DNA from: Parablautia muri
Lineage (GTDB): Bacteria > Bacillota > Clostridia > Lachnospirales > Lachnospiraceae
DNA length: 64,000 nucleotides
Direction of reading: 5' to 3'
Assembly: GCF_009917485.1 (NCBI RefSeq)
Contig: NZ_QZDT01000001.1
Location: 248,001 to 312,000 of the forward strand
Shown: positions 1 through 8,475 of the stretch, piece after piece
How the letters are laid out: each line of letters opens with the position of its first letter
Numbering within the stretch: the stretch's first letter is position 1
The notes under the pieces: model-generated
The model's input: only the letters and a program-made list of their open reading frames with translations
What the model was told of the DNA's origin: nothing
Database searches by the model: none
Translations under genes and position numbers: made by a program

Positions 1-329
1 CGGTGGAACCTGCTTCCAGTCCGGTACTTTCAAAAGGAACCGCAGGACCTCACAAAATCCAGGGAATAGGAGCGGGCTTTGTGCCAGATATATTAAATAC
101 GGAAGTCTATGATGAAATTATTGCCATTGAAAATGAAGATGCATTTGCAGAAGGAAAGGCATTTGCGGTAAGTGAAGGCATCCTGGTAGGTATTTCCTCC
201 GGAGCAGCCCTGAAGGCAGCAGCCATTCTGGCCAAAAGATCTGAAAATGCAGGAAAAATAATCGTAGTTCTGCTGCCGGATTCCGGAGACCGGTATTTAT
301 CTACCCCTTTATTTAGTGGCAATCATTAA
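1..329 (+). CDS. cysK: Cysteine synthase, C-terminal part (cut by window start)
   Basis: The reading frame is already open at base 3 and ends with TAA at 327-329, so only about the last 108 codons are visible. The segment contains GISSGAAL, the glycine/serine loop of PLP-dependent O-acetylserine sulfhydrylases, and ends with [13 protein letters not shown], a C-terminal signature typical of CysK/CysM. The family makes L-cysteine and acetate from O-acetylserine and sulfide in the cytosol. Start, PLP lysine and N-terminal domain lie outside the window. CysK and CysM cannot be separated with certainty from this part; CysK is the default. Confidence 0.88.
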   Translation, partial: VEPASSPVLSKGTAGPHKIQGIGAGFVPDILNTEVYDEIIAIENEDAFAEGKAFAVSEGILVGISSGAALKAAAILAKRSENAGKIIVVLLPDSGDRYLSTPLFSGNH

Positions 330-389
330 AGATTTCATTTGAATGATTGTGCTGCAGAGGGCATTTTTCAGTAATTATTATTGAAAATA

Positions 390-418
390 TTGACAATTTA
401 ATACTGTAACAGTATAAT
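390..418 (+). promoter_or_regulatory. Consensus sigma-A promoter of the peptide transporter operon
   Basis: TTGACA at 390-395 and TATAAT at 413-418 are separated by exactly 17 bp, a perfect match to the vegetative consensus. It lies about 70 bp upstream of the binding-protein start at 488. A promoter this perfect without a brake would be very strong. The inverted repeat inside it (see 401-415) suggests that it is repressed. Confidence 0.85.
401..415. promoter_or_regulatory. Inverted repeat inside the promoter, probable operator
   Basis: ATACTG (401-406), TAA, CAGTAT (410-415) form a perfect 6-bp inverted repeat with a 3-bp centre. It fills the spacer and covers the first bases of the -10 box, where a dimeric repressor would block RNA polymerase. 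No regulator gene is adjacent, so the cognate protein is unknown. Confidence 0.5.
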
Positions 419-487
419 GAACCAACTAAAATAAATGGGATCGGATTTTTCAGAATCCGGTGGTTTGTAATGGAGGAGCAGCGTATT

Positions 488-2164
488 ATGAAAAAATTTT
501 CAAAAAGACTGCTGGGCTTTTTGTTGACAGCAGTACTTGCTATCTCCGTGGCTGGGTGTTCGTCATCCGGAGGCGGAAGCGGCGAAGCTGGTGAGGGAGG
601 AGAGGAAACTTCCACAGAAAATTCACAGAATAATGGAGAATCCGCAGAAGCGGCCGGAGAAAAAATCATCAATGTGGGTGTTACGGATTCCTTAGGCGGT
701 GTCAATCCGTTTGTGGTTGACCAGACCGAAATTAATAAGTATGCGGTAGGTCTGATGTTTTTGCCTCTGATGGAGCTTGACAAAGATTTAAATTTTCAGG
801 GAATGCTTGCAGACAGTATTACCACAGAGGATAATATAAATTTTGTAGTGCATATCGATGATGCGGCTACATGGTCGGACGGAACGCCGGTGACAGCAGA
901 TGACGTTGAGTACACTGTGCGCAGACTGGCAAGCCCTATTGTCAACAATACAACCCTGATGCTCTATGCATTTGAGGGTACAGGTGAGGAAGGCTTTGTA
1001 GAAGAAGGGGCTGAGAGTATGGCAGGTCTTACGGTTATGGATGATAAGACCATCCGGTTTACGGCAAAATATCCAATGGCGCTTACCACATTTCAAAATA
1101 CTTATGCCAGATATCTTCATACCATGCCGAAGCATGTGATTGAACAGTATACTGAGGAAGAACTTTTAACAGCGGACTGGTTTAATCATCCGGATGTGGT
1201 CAGTGGACCTTTCATCCTGACGGATTATGACAATGACCATTATGTTTCTTATCGGGCAAACACCGATTACTGGAAGGGTGCACCTAAGATTGACAAATTA
1301 AATATTCGAATTGTAGATGCAAGTCAGATTTATGCGGGACTTCAGTCGGGGGAAATTGATATTACCCATCACACTATGACTGCCATACCGCAGGAAGATT
1401 ATGAGAGTATTGAAGAACTGGAAAATGTAGATGCAGTGTATGGCCAGCCTATTACAAATCAGTCCGTATTTATCCAAACGGCGAATATTCCGGATGCGAG
1501 AGTTCGTCAGGCGCTTGTTTATGCCATTGACAGGGAGCAGCTTGTAGAGCAGCTTTTAAAAGGCCACGGGGAGGTGGTAGATGGTTTCCTTTCCTCCGCG
1601 AGTCCGTTTTTTGATGATGGAATTACGCCAATGGATTATGATCCGGAGAAAGCAAAGGCACTGCTTGAAGAAGCAGGCTGGGACGGTTCTAAGACCCTAC
1701 GTTTTTATGTAAATTCCGGCGATAATACCTTTGTTAATGGTGCGCAAGTGCTAGTGGCACAGTGGGCAGCCGTAGGTATCAACGTGGAGGTGCAGACAGT
1801 TGATCTGGCGATGCTTATGACACTTGCAGGAAGTATGGATTATGACTTTTTTGCAGTACAGTACACCTATGCGCCAGTTGATCCTTATCCGGATGTACAG
1901 TGGCTTCTTAGCGGAGATGGTAGCTGGACTGGTTATTCCAGCGATGAGATCAACGAAGCTTTGGAGGGAACACAGCAGACAAGTGATACAGAGGAGATTA
2001 CAAAGCTTTATTCTGTTATAGATAGGAAGGTTCAGGAGGATGTTCCCATGTTCTCCGCGTATATCTTAAGTGTGCAGGGGGCGGTGAGCAAACGGCTTAC
2101 GGGCGCCGAACCCAGCGCATATGGATTTTTCAATGATGTACAGAATTGGGATATTGAAGAATAG
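488..2164 (+). CDS. Peptide ABC transporter substrate-binding lipoprotein
   Basis: A solute-binding protein of the SBP_bac_5 family (oligopeptide/dipeptide/nickel), anchored outside the membrane. The N terminus has KK, a hydrophobic stretch and a lipobox ending VAGC with Cys24 as the lipidated residue. A Ser/Gly/Glu-rich linker follows and then the binding domain. The mature part carries family landmarks such as TWSDGTPVTADDVEYTVRR and ARVRQALVYAIDREQL. The start at 488 is preferred over the in-frame ATG at 470 because GGAGGAG at 472-478 lies 9 bases upstream and because this start gives a standard signal peptide. It is the first gene of a five-gene transporter operon under the promoter at 390-418. 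The peptide class is not readable from sequence. Confidence 0.92.
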   Translation: MKKFSKRLLGFLLTAVLAISVAGCSSSGGGSGEAGEGGEETSTENSQNNGESAEAAGEKIINVGVTDSLGGVNPFVVDQTEINKYAVGLMFLPLMELDKDLNFQGMLADSITTEDNINFVVHIDDAATWSDGTPVTADDVEYTVRRLASPIVNNTTLMLYAFEGTGEEGFVEEGAESMAGLTVMDDKTIRFTAKYPMALTTFQNTYARYLHTMPKHVIEQYTEEELLTADWFNHPDVVSGPFILTDYDNDHYVSYRANTDYWKGAPKIDKLNIRIVDASQIYAGLQSGEIDITHHTMTAIPQEDYESIEELENVDAVYGQPITNQSVFIQTANIPDARVRQALVYAIDREQLVEQLLKGHGEVVDGFLSSASPFFDDGITPMDYDPEKAKALLEEAGWDGSKTLRFYVNSGDNTFVNGAQVLVAQWAAVGINVEVQTVDLAMLMTLAGSMDYDFFAVQYTYAPVDPYPDVQWLLSGDGSWTGYSSDEINEALEGTQQTSDTEEITKLYSVIDRKVQEDVPMFSAYILSVQGAVSKRLTGAEPSAYGFFNDVQNWDIEE

Positions 2165-2176
2165 TGAGGGAAAGCC

Positions 2177-3157
2177 ATGCCGCATTTATTGGAAGTGCAG
2201 GGCCTGACCACCGTTTTTGCTGGGGACTATGGCAAGAACATCAGTGTAGACCATATTGATTTTCATGTAAAGGAAGGTGAAGTGGTCTGCCTTGTAGGTG
2301 AATCAGGATGTGGAAAAAGTGTAACTTCATTGTCAATTATGGGATTATTAAGAAAGGACGGAGCTGTCAAGGACGGCTCTGTCCTCTTTGACGGTAAGAA
2401 TCTTCTGTCTATGACAGAAAAAGAACTGGATCAAGTGCGGGGAAATGAGATTACCATGATTTTTCAGGATCCTCTTACTTCCTTAAATCCTGTTTTTACA
2501 GTGGGAAATCAAATAGTGGAAAGCATCCGCACACATATGCATTTATCAAAAGAGGATGCAAAAAAGCGGGCACAAATGCTGCTTGAAAAAGTGGGAATGC
2601 CGGATGCACGTGGCACAATGAAAAAATATCCCCATACCCTTTCCGGTGGGATGCGCCAGAGAGTAATGATTGCCATGGCATTGTCTTGCAGTCCAAGGCT
2701 GTTGATTGCAGATGAACCCACTACAGCACTGGATGTGACTATACAAGCGCAGATTATGAAGCTGCTTAAAGAGCTGCAGGAAGAAACAGGTATGTCTATG
2801 ATTTTAATTACCCATGACATTGGTTTGGTGGCGAATATGGCGGACAGGGTATTAGTCATGTATGCAGGGCAGATTATAGAGGAAGCGCCTGTAAAGGAAC
2901 TTTTTGAAAATCCAAAGCATCCCTATACCAAGGCACTGCTTGATACGGTTCCCACCATACGGGATGCAGCGGACAGGCAGCTTGTTTCTATTCCCGGTAT
3001 GGTGCCGGAGAGCTATGATGACAGGAAAGGATGCCGGTTTGCAGAACGGTGTAAATACAGAAGGCCGGAATGTGATAATCCTCAAAAGGATTATGTATTC
3101 GGGGCACACCATACTGCAAAATGTATTGTGATGAAGGAAGGGGGAGCCGAGTTATGA
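2177..3157 (+). CDS. dppD: Peptide ABC transporter ATPase, DppD/OppD type
   Basis: Cytoplasmic ATPase of the importer, 326 residues. Walker A is GESGCGKS at residues 41-48, the signature is LSGGMRQR, Walker B is LLIADEPT, and the switch histidine is in ITHDIG. The C-terminal oligopeptide-transporter extension contains CRFAERCKYRRPEC, the cysteine cluster typical of DppD/OppD proteins, which in some homologues binds an iron-sulfur cluster. It follows the binding protein after 12 bases and overlaps the next ATPase by 4 bases (ATGA), so the two ATPases are translationally coupled and would form a heterodimer. Confidence 0.94.
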   Translation: MPHLLEVQGLTTVFAGDYGKNISVDHIDFHVKEGEVVCLVGESGCGKSVTSLSIMGLLRKDGAVKDGSVLFDGKNLLSMTEKELDQVRGNEITMIFQDPLTSLNPVFTVGNQIVESIRTHMHLSKEDAKKRAQMLLEKVGMPDARGTMKKYPHTLSGGMRQRVMIAMALSCSPRLLIADEPTTALDVTIQAQIMKLLKELQEETGMSMILITHDIGLVANMADRVLVMYAGQIIEEAPVKELFENPKHPYTKALLDTVPTIRDAADRQLVSIPGMVPESYDDRKGCRFAERCKYRRPECDNPQKDYVFGAHHTAKCIVMKEGGAEL

Positions 3158-4215
3158 GCGATAAAGAAGATGCCCCTTTGATTCAGGTGGAGAATTTAAA
3201 AAAATATTATCCCATTAAGGGAGGAATTATCAATCATACCAAGGGGTATACCAAGGCGGTGGACGGCGTAAGCTTTTCCATTATGGAGGGAGAAACATTA
3301 GGATTGGTTGGAGAGTCCGGCTGTGGAAAGTCTACAATAGGGAGACAATTGGTAGGGCTTGAGGTACCCACAGAGGGCAAGATTTATTATAAAGGAAAGG
3401 ATTTAGCTGAATTATCAAAGGCTGAAATGCAGAAAATCAGGACACAGCTTCAAATGGTTTTTCAGGATCCTTATTCTTCTTTAAATCCCAGAAAGCATAT
3501 ATTTGAGATTCTTTCTCAGCCTATGCTGTACCATAAGATATCGGAAAAGGGGACAGTTGAGAAAGATATCTTGAAAATTCTTGATATGGTAGGTCTTCCA
3601 CGCAATGTGCTTGGAAGATATCCCCATGAGTTTTCCGGAGGACAAAGGCAGAGAATCGGCATTGCTAAGGCGCTTTCTTTAAATCCCAGGTTTATCGTCT
3701 GTGATGAGCCGGTCAGCGCTCTGGATGTATCCATACAGGCACAGATTTTGAACCTTTTGAAAGAACTGCAGAAGGAACTTCATTTAACCCTTCTTTTCGT
3801 GGGCCATGGACTGGGAGCGGTTAATTATGTCAGCAACAGGATTGCGGTGATGTATCTTGGCAGAATTGTGGAAATGGGAGAGGCAAAGGAAATTTTTAAC
3901 CATCCGGTGCATCCTTATACCAGGGCGCTTTTAGATGCGGTTCCAGTACCGGATCCGGGAGAAAAAGAAAAGGCGTACAGCCTTTTGCAGGGGGAAATCG
4001 GAAACAGCGCCAGCTTACCAAAGGGGTGTCGGTTTCATCCAAGGTGCCCATATGCTGCAGATATATGCAGGCAGAAGGAGCCGGAAATGCTGGAAATAAA
4101 GGCAGGATGGGATGGCGACCGGGGGAATTCCGAAGGCAATGATACGGGTCATTATGCGGCCTGCCCTATTGTGATGCTCAGTAAAAATGAAAATTTTGTT
4201 TGCCAAAACAGTTAA
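3154..4215 (+). CDS. dppF: Peptide ABC transporter ATPase, DppF/OppF type
   Basis: Second ATPase of the importer, 353 residues from the ATG at 3154. That start has GGAAGGGGGAG upstream and overlaps the stop of the preceding gene; an in-frame ATG at 3121 would lie deep inside that gene. Walker A is GESGCGKSTIG, the signature is FSGGQRQRIG and Walker B is FIVCDEPVSALD. The H-loop reads VGHGLGAV instead of the usual SHDL-type sequence: the switch histidine is kept but the following Asp is Gly. The C-terminal cysteine-containing extension CRFHPRCPYAADIC is present. It is followed by the permease gene after 74 bases. Confidence 0.93.
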   Translation: MSDKEDAPLIQVENLKKYYPIKGGIINHTKGYTKAVDGVSFSIMEGETLGLVGESGCGKSTIGRQLVGLEVPTEGKIYYKGKDLAELSKAEMQKIRTQLQMVFQDPYSSLNPRKHIFEILSQPMLYHKISEKGTVEKDILKILDMVGLPRNVLGRYPHEFSGGQRQRIGIAKALSLNPRFIVCDEPVSALDVSIQAQILNLLKELQKELHLTLLFVGHGLGAVNYVSNRIAVMYLGRIVEMGEAKEIFNHPVHPYTRALLDAVPVPDPGEKEKAYSLLQGEIGNSASLPKGCRFHPRCPYAADICRQKEPEMLEIKAGWDGDRGNSEGNDTGHYAACPIVMLSKNENFVCQNS

Positions 4216-4289
4216 AATAAGAAGGAGAATTCCTCTGCTCCTGCAAGAGCAGTCGCATTTTCCTTCGGAAAACAAGGAGGAATGGAATA

Positions 4290-5237
4290 TTGACAAAGTA
4301 TATCCTGAAAAGAATATTGATTGCTATTCCTGTGTTGATTGGCATCACAATTATAGATTATGGGATTATGTGTATGGCAGGGAGTCCCCTGGAAATGCTG
4401 CAGGGTCCCCGTGTATCACAGGCTGCGGTGGAGGCTAAAGCAATTGCTCTAGGACTGGATAAACCTTTTTATGTGCAGTATTTTGTATGGCTGGGACAGC
4501 TTTTACAGGGAAACATGGGGTATTCCATTAAATCCTATCAGCCGGTCAGCGAAATGATAAGAAGCCATCTGGGTCCTACGCTGCTGCTGATGGGTGTATC
4601 TTTGGTGGTAAGTCTCATTATGGCGGTTCCGGCAGGAATTTACAGCGCGATTCACCAGTATGAAAAAGGGGATTATGCAGTGGTTACTTTTTCCTTCTTA
4701 GGGAGCAGTATACCAGGCTTTTTTCTTTCCTTACTGCTGATTTATATTTTTACGGTAAAATTGGGCTGGCTCCCTTCAAGCGGAATGGCAACTCTGGGAA
4801 CAGAGGGCGGTTTTTGGGATGTATTACAGCATATGGTTATGCCGGTGATTGTACTTGCCACCTCTATGGCCGGCAGTAACATCAGATATATCAGAAGCGC
4901 CGTATTGGAAATCCTGCAGCAGGATTATCTGCGTACAGCACGCGCGAAGGGAATCGGCCGCTTTTTGGTGATCAATAAGCATGCCCTGCGCAATGCGATG
5001 GTTCCTATTGTAACCGTAATCGGTATGGAGATCCCTGTACTGTTTGGCGGTGCAGTTATTATTGAACAGGTATTTTCCTGGCCGGGGCTTGGTCTTATGA
5101 CCATGAGTGCCATTACAGGCCGGGACTATCCTGTGATCATGGGAGTGTGCCTTTTATCTGCGGTGGTGGTGTTAGCTGCCAATCTGGTTACGGATATTTT
5201 GTATGCATTGGTTGACCCCACAATTCAGCTTGATTAA
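4290..5237 (+). CDS. dppB: Peptide ABC transporter permease, DppB/OppB type
   Basis: Integral membrane permease, 315 residues, with about six membrane segments and the cytoplasmic EAA-type coupling loop EILQQDYLRTARAKGI that contacts the ATPases. The start is the TTG at 4290: AAGGAGG at 4274-4280 sits 9 bases upstream, and MTKYILKRILIAIPVLIG is the standard N terminus of the family. A rare TTG start in the middle of the operon could lower permease output relative to the ATPases. It lies directly before the intercistronic hairpin at 5258-5282. Confidence 0.92.
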   Translation: MTKYILKRILIAIPVLIGITIIDYGIMCMAGSPLEMLQGPRVSQAAVEAKAIALGLDKPFYVQYFVWLGQLLQGNMGYSIKSYQPVSEMIRSHLGPTLLLMGVSLVVSLIMAVPAGIYSAIHQYEKGDYAVVTFSFLGSSIPGFFLSLLLIYIFTVKLGWLPSSGMATLGTEGGFWDVLQHMVMPVIVLATSMAGSNIRYIRSAVLEILQQDYLRTARAKGIGRFLVINKHALRNAMVPIVTVIGMEIPVLFGGAVIIEQVFSWPGLGLMTMSAITGRDYPVIMGVCLLSAVVVLAANLVTDILYALVDPTIQLD

Positions 5238-5257
5238 AGTGTGAAGAAAAATTGCAA

Positions 5258-5282
5258 GAGAATGCCTGAAACAGGCATTCTC
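5258..5282 (+). other. Perfect 11-bp hairpin between the two permease genes
   Basis: GAGAATGCCTG (5258-5268), loop AAA, CAGGCATTCTC (5272-5282). No T-run follows, so it is not a standard intrinsic terminator. Its place between two cotranscribed permease genes suggests an mRNA-processing or stability element, or a partial attenuator. Confidence 0.6.
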
Positions 5283-5362
5283 CTGATAGATATATGCTGC
5301 TTTATAGCGGCATGGGATTAGTGTATCGAAAACTTTTCCAATATGCTCCGGAGGCATGGAAA

Positions 5363-6310
5363 GTGAAGAAGGAAGAACGGATAGAAAAGAAAATGGCAAA
5401 GAAAAAGAAATATGAAAGAACAGTTCTTGTGGGCGCTGAAAACGAGAGGGTAAAAGATATAGCCAACGAAAGCTACCTGCAGACAGTATTTCGGCGTTTT
5501 CGCCGCCACCATCTGGCAGTGGTGAGTCTGGCGATACTGGCCTTATTAGGCGGTGCGGCGCTTTTGGCGCCTTTGATTGCGCCTTATGACCCGGATGAAA
5601 TTGTGGGAACCTTTAGTGGGGCGCCCTGTAAGGAATTTTGGCTTGGAACAGACCAGATTGGCAGGGATGTGCTTAGCAGACTTTTGTATGCAATGAGAAT
5701 TTCCCTGCTGGTAGGGATTATGGCTACCTTTATTTCTACTGTAATCGGGGTAATACTTGGACTGATTGCAGGTTATTTTGGCGGTGTGGCGGATATGATC
5801 ATCATGCGTTTTACGGATATGGTAATGTCATTCCCTTATATTTTGCTTGTACTGGTTGCAGCGGCGGTATTTAAGCCCGGGCTTTGGAATATTATCCTGA
5901 TTTTGGGTTTCGTGGACTGGCCGGGAATTGCAAGGCTGGTGCGCGGAAATGTGTTAAACCTTCGGGAAACTAATTTTATTAAAGGAAATATTGTGGCGGG
6001 AATGCCTCTTAGACATATTCTTTTTTCAGAAATTCTGCCTAATACGGTAGCGCCGATTTTAGTGTATGCAACCTCCGTGCTGGCGCTTTCCATGCTGGAC
6101 GAGGCGGCTCTTAGCTTTTTAGGACAGGGAGTGCAGCCACCTACGGCAAGCCTTGGAAATATGTTAAATGGAGCCCAGTCTTTGACGGTTCTCACAAAAC
6201 AGCCATGGCTGTGGATACCGCCGGGCCTGCTTATTGTACTGCTGGTTATGTCCATTAATTTTATTGGAGATGCGCTGAGGGATGCCCTTGACCCAAACAG
6301 CCGCAGGTGA
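5363..6310 (+). CDS. dppC: Peptide ABC transporter permease, DppC/OppC type
   Basis: Second permease, 315 residues when read from the GTG at 5363. CCGGAGG at 5348-5354 lies 8 bases upstream. An in-frame ATG at 5294 has no ribosome binding site and sits just behind the hairpin, so it is less likely. The protein has an N-terminal OppC_N-type segment (FRRFRRHHLAVVSLAILAL), then APYDPDEIVGTF and FWLGTDQIGRDVLSRL, both highly conserved in DppC proteins, followed by five further membrane segments with the coupling loop around NVLNLRETNFIKG. It completes the importer. The next gene is an amidohydrolase, which fits processing of the imported peptides. Confidence 0.92.
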   Translation: MKKEERIEKKMAKKKKYERTVLVGAENERVKDIANESYLQTVFRRFRRHHLAVVSLAILALLGGAALLAPLIAPYDPDEIVGTFSGAPCKEFWLGTDQIGRDVLSRLLYAMRISLLVGIMATFISTVIGVILGLIAGYFGGVADMIIMRFTDMVMSFPYILLVLVAAAVFKPGLWNIILILGFVDWPGIARLVRGNVLNLRETNFIKGNIVAGMPLRHILFSEILPNTVAPILVYATSVLALSMLDEAALSFLGQGVQPPTASLGNMLNGAQSLTVLTKQPWLWIPPGLLIVLLVMSINFIGDALRDALDPNSRR

Positions 6311-6422
6311 TTTTAACGGCATAGGGTTTGATGAAAATTACCCTAAGTGGTGATGGGAACAGGTCAGATAGCAGGAATGAATTTTAAACAGGTTCTGGCA
6401 GACAGGAATGGGGAGAAAGAAG

Positions 6423-7538
6423 ATGGAGCTTGAGAAAAAACTAATTGCATATTTTGAGTGGTTTCATAAGAATCCGGAGTTGTCTTACGAGGAATACAAG
6501 ACAACAGCTAAGATCAGGGAAATTCTCGTGGAGGCCGGGGTGGAGCTTCTGCCCTGCAAGCTGGAAACAGGGCTTGTGGCGGTGATTCGGGGGAAATTAA
6601 ACGGGCCAGTACAGGCCCTTAGATGTGACATAGATGCCCTTCCTGTTATGGAGGAAACGGGGTTAGCCTATGCCTCCTGCCAGAAGGGGAAAATGCATGC
6701 ATGCGGACATGATTTTCATACGGTTTCCGGAATAGGCTGCGCCCTTCTTTTGCAGGAGAGAAGAGAAGAACTGGCCGGCACTGTTAAGATTATTTTTCAG
6801 CCCGGGGAAGAAAGTTCTTTGGGGGCTCTTAAGATATTGGAAACAGATGAGATAGATGATGTGGAGATGATATGGGGTATTCATGCGGACCCCACAAATG
6901 AAGCGGGAGTGTTGAGCATTCGTCAGGGCTATGTATCGGCGGCGGTAGACCGGTTTGTGATTACCGTAAAGGGCGTGGGCTGTCATGGGGCACATCCGGA
7001 GGATGGCGTGGATCCGATTCTGGCGGCAGCGGCTATGGTACAGGCGTTACAGAGCGTGGTGACCAGAAATGTGAATGCCTTCCATCCGGCGCTTTTGAGC
7101 GTTACCAGAATAGAAGCGGGAAATACCTGGAATGTAATACCGGAACAGGCAGTTTTAGAGGGAACCGTGCGGACCATGAACCGGGAAGACCGGATTTTGT
7201 TTGAAAAACGGATGGAAGAAATTGTGCGAAACACAGCCATTGCCTATGGAGCCAAGGCAGCTATGGAATGGATAGCAGGCTGCCCGGCTACCTATAATGA
7301 TGAAGAAATGGTGCAAAAAAGTATCCGGACAGCAGATAAGTGTAATTTGAAGGTGGTGCCTGAGGAGAGCTCCATGGGAGGGGATGACTTTTCTTTTTAT
7401 GAGGAAAAAATTCCCGGCTGCTATATCAAAGTTGGTACAGGAAAGGGATGGGCGATTCACCAGCCCGGATTTAGGGTGGACGAAAGTGTGATATTGTCTA
7501 CGGTTCATTATCTGACGGAACTATTTTTGGACATATAA
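6423..7538 (+). CDS. M20-family amidohydrolase (N-acyl-amino-acid or hippurate hydrolase type)
   Basis: Cytosolic zinc-dependent amidase/peptidase, 371 residues. Metal-site motifs are present: CDIDALP, MHACGHDFH, the Glu pair in QPGEESS, and a late His in AIHQPGF. The dimerisation-domain motif GCHGAHPEDGVDP lies in the middle. The ATG at 6423 is preferred because GGGGAG at 6410-6415 precedes it by 7 bases; the in-frame ATG at 6408 lacks a site. It sits 112 bases after the permease gene and is probably in the same transcription unit, suggesting that it hydrolyses acylated amino acids or peptides taken up by the importer. The exact substrate cannot be read. Confidence 0.88.
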   Translation: MELEKKLIAYFEWFHKNPELSYEEYKTTAKIREILVEAGVELLPCKLETGLVAVIRGKLNGPVQALRCDIDALPVMEETGLAYASCQKGKMHACGHDFHTVSGIGCALLLQERREELAGTVKIIFQPGEESSLGALKILETDEIDDVEMIWGIHADPTNEAGVLSIRQGYVSAAVDRFVITVKGVGCHGAHPEDGVDPILAAAAMVQALQSVVTRNVNAFHPALLSVTRIEAGNTWNVIPEQAVLEGTVRTMNREDRILFEKRMEEIVRNTAIAYGAKAAMEWIAGCPATYNDEEMVQKSIRTADKCNLKVVPEESSMGGDDFSFYEEKIPGCYIKVGTGKGWAIHQPGFRVDESVILSTVHYLTELFLDI

Positions 7539-7613
7539 AATGGAAGTGCCCTGGTTCTCAGAAATTAAAACTTTTGGGTGGTTGGTTTATATAATGGGTG
7601 AGAAAGGCAATAA

Positions 7614-7643
7614 TTGCAGAGGAAACAGGGATTGTGCTATAAT
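7614..7643 (+). promoter_or_regulatory. Promoter of the small-gene cluster
   Basis: TTGCAG at 7614-7619, 18 bp, TATAAT at 7638-7643, with TG one base upstream of the -10 box (extended -10). It lies about 48 bp before the ATG at 7691. Confidence 0.65.
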
Positions 7644-7690
7644 GGAAAATACAAAAGCAGGTTAAGGATGAGAAAAGAGGTGCTAATGCT

Positions 7691-8163
7691 ATGAACGAAG
7701 ACAAAAAAATAAATACGCGGAGACTTTGCTTAGTGGTTTTAACAGCGGCTTACTTGAAATCCTATGGAATACATCAGGCTTTACATTAAGAGTTGACCCA
7801 AAACGTAAAGAAGTGATTCCTGAACTAAAAGAAAAAGAGTTTATCGATTACGCATTTTCTATCATTAGGATGGTTGCGGATTTGGCAGAAGGTAAAAGTA
7901 CAGAAGATGCCTTGGAAAAAGATTTGGAAACTGCCAGTGAGATTTATGCCCGGGAAAATGATTTAAAGAATCACCTTTATGTAAAAAGGAATAGTAAAAT
8001 AAATTGTTTTAAGCATTTTGAAAGTCAGATTATCAGTTATAGAAATGAAGAAAATCCTAAAGAAATAGCTGTAAATTCGGCGATTGTCAGAGTAATGACT
8101 GAAATGGAGGATGAGGAAATACCATATACATTGAGCTTTCCAGAAGGGATTTGGGAAACTTGA
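7691..8163 (+). pseudogene. Unrecognised small protein gene with a one-base frameshift
   Basis: The ATG at 7691 has GAGG about 10 bases upstream and begins MNEDKK, but that frame leaves the coding frame at a run of seven A (7703-7709). The downstream frame is open from 7687 to 8163 and codes a coherent acidic protein (WNTSGFTLRVDPKRKEVIPE, then LEKDLETASEIYARENDLKN) with no start codon other than a TTG at 7726 lacking a ribosome site. One extra A in the run would join the halves into about 157 residues. This is either a sequencing or assembly indel, a decayed gene, or slippage on the A-tract. No family was recognised. The base composition is A+T-richer than the flanking operons. Confidence 0.6.
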
Positions 8164-8336
8164 TTGATAATTTAATTGAACTGAAGGAAAAATGGATTCT
8201 ATATAGACGAATAGAAGGGGTAAAAATGGCGGAACTTTTTGTAAAGAATTCTGAAATATCTTTTCCTGAAATATGGCAATATACATATAAAAAAAATGAA
8301 TACCAATCCGGTTTAAATGAAAAAACAGACATATAA
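8160..8336 (+). CDS. Small hypothetical protein, possibly the 3' part of the preceding gene
   Basis: This open frame starts with TTG at 8160 overlapping the TGA of the preceding frame, and codes about 58 residues containing LIELKEKWILYRRIEG and FPEIWQYTYKKNEYQSG. An internal ATG at 8226 with AAGGGG just upstream would give a 36-residue product. A single inserted base near 8160 would fuse it to the preceding protein, so it may be the detached tail of a gene with two frameshifts. Not recognised as any family. Confidence 0.4.
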   Translation: MIDNLIELKEKWILYRRIEGVKMAELFVKNSEISFPEIWQYTYKKNEYQSGLNEKTDI

Positions 8337-8475
8337 TAAAGATATGAAGCGTAATATCATATTTTTAAAAAATGGAAATGTAAATTATCAAGAAATAGAG
8401 CAGTATTTAAAAAAAATAGCTCAAAAATTTAATGAAATCCAAATTGATGAAAAAAATTGGGTGGTATGCCGGTGA
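8317..8475 (+). CDS. Small hypothetical protein (52 aa)
   Basis: ATG at 8317 to TGA at 8473-8475, overlapping the previous frame by 20 bases. It is a lysine/asparagine-rich product beginning MKKQTYNKDMKRNIIFLKNG and ending WVVCR. The short overlap at each end matches the packed style of this cluster: the next gene starts with GTG at 8472 inside this stop codon. No recognisable domain and no clear ribosome site. It may be a third genuine small protein or part of a decayed reading frame. Confidence 0.4.
   Translation: MKKQTYNKDMKRNIIFLKNGNVNYQEIEQYLKKIAQKFNEIQIDEKNWVVCR

Noticed and set aside
313-783. Antisense frame of 156 codons opposite the binding-protein gene
   Set aside because: It is a mirror of the coding frame of the lipoprotein gene, with low-complexity Pro/Ser content and no ribosome site.
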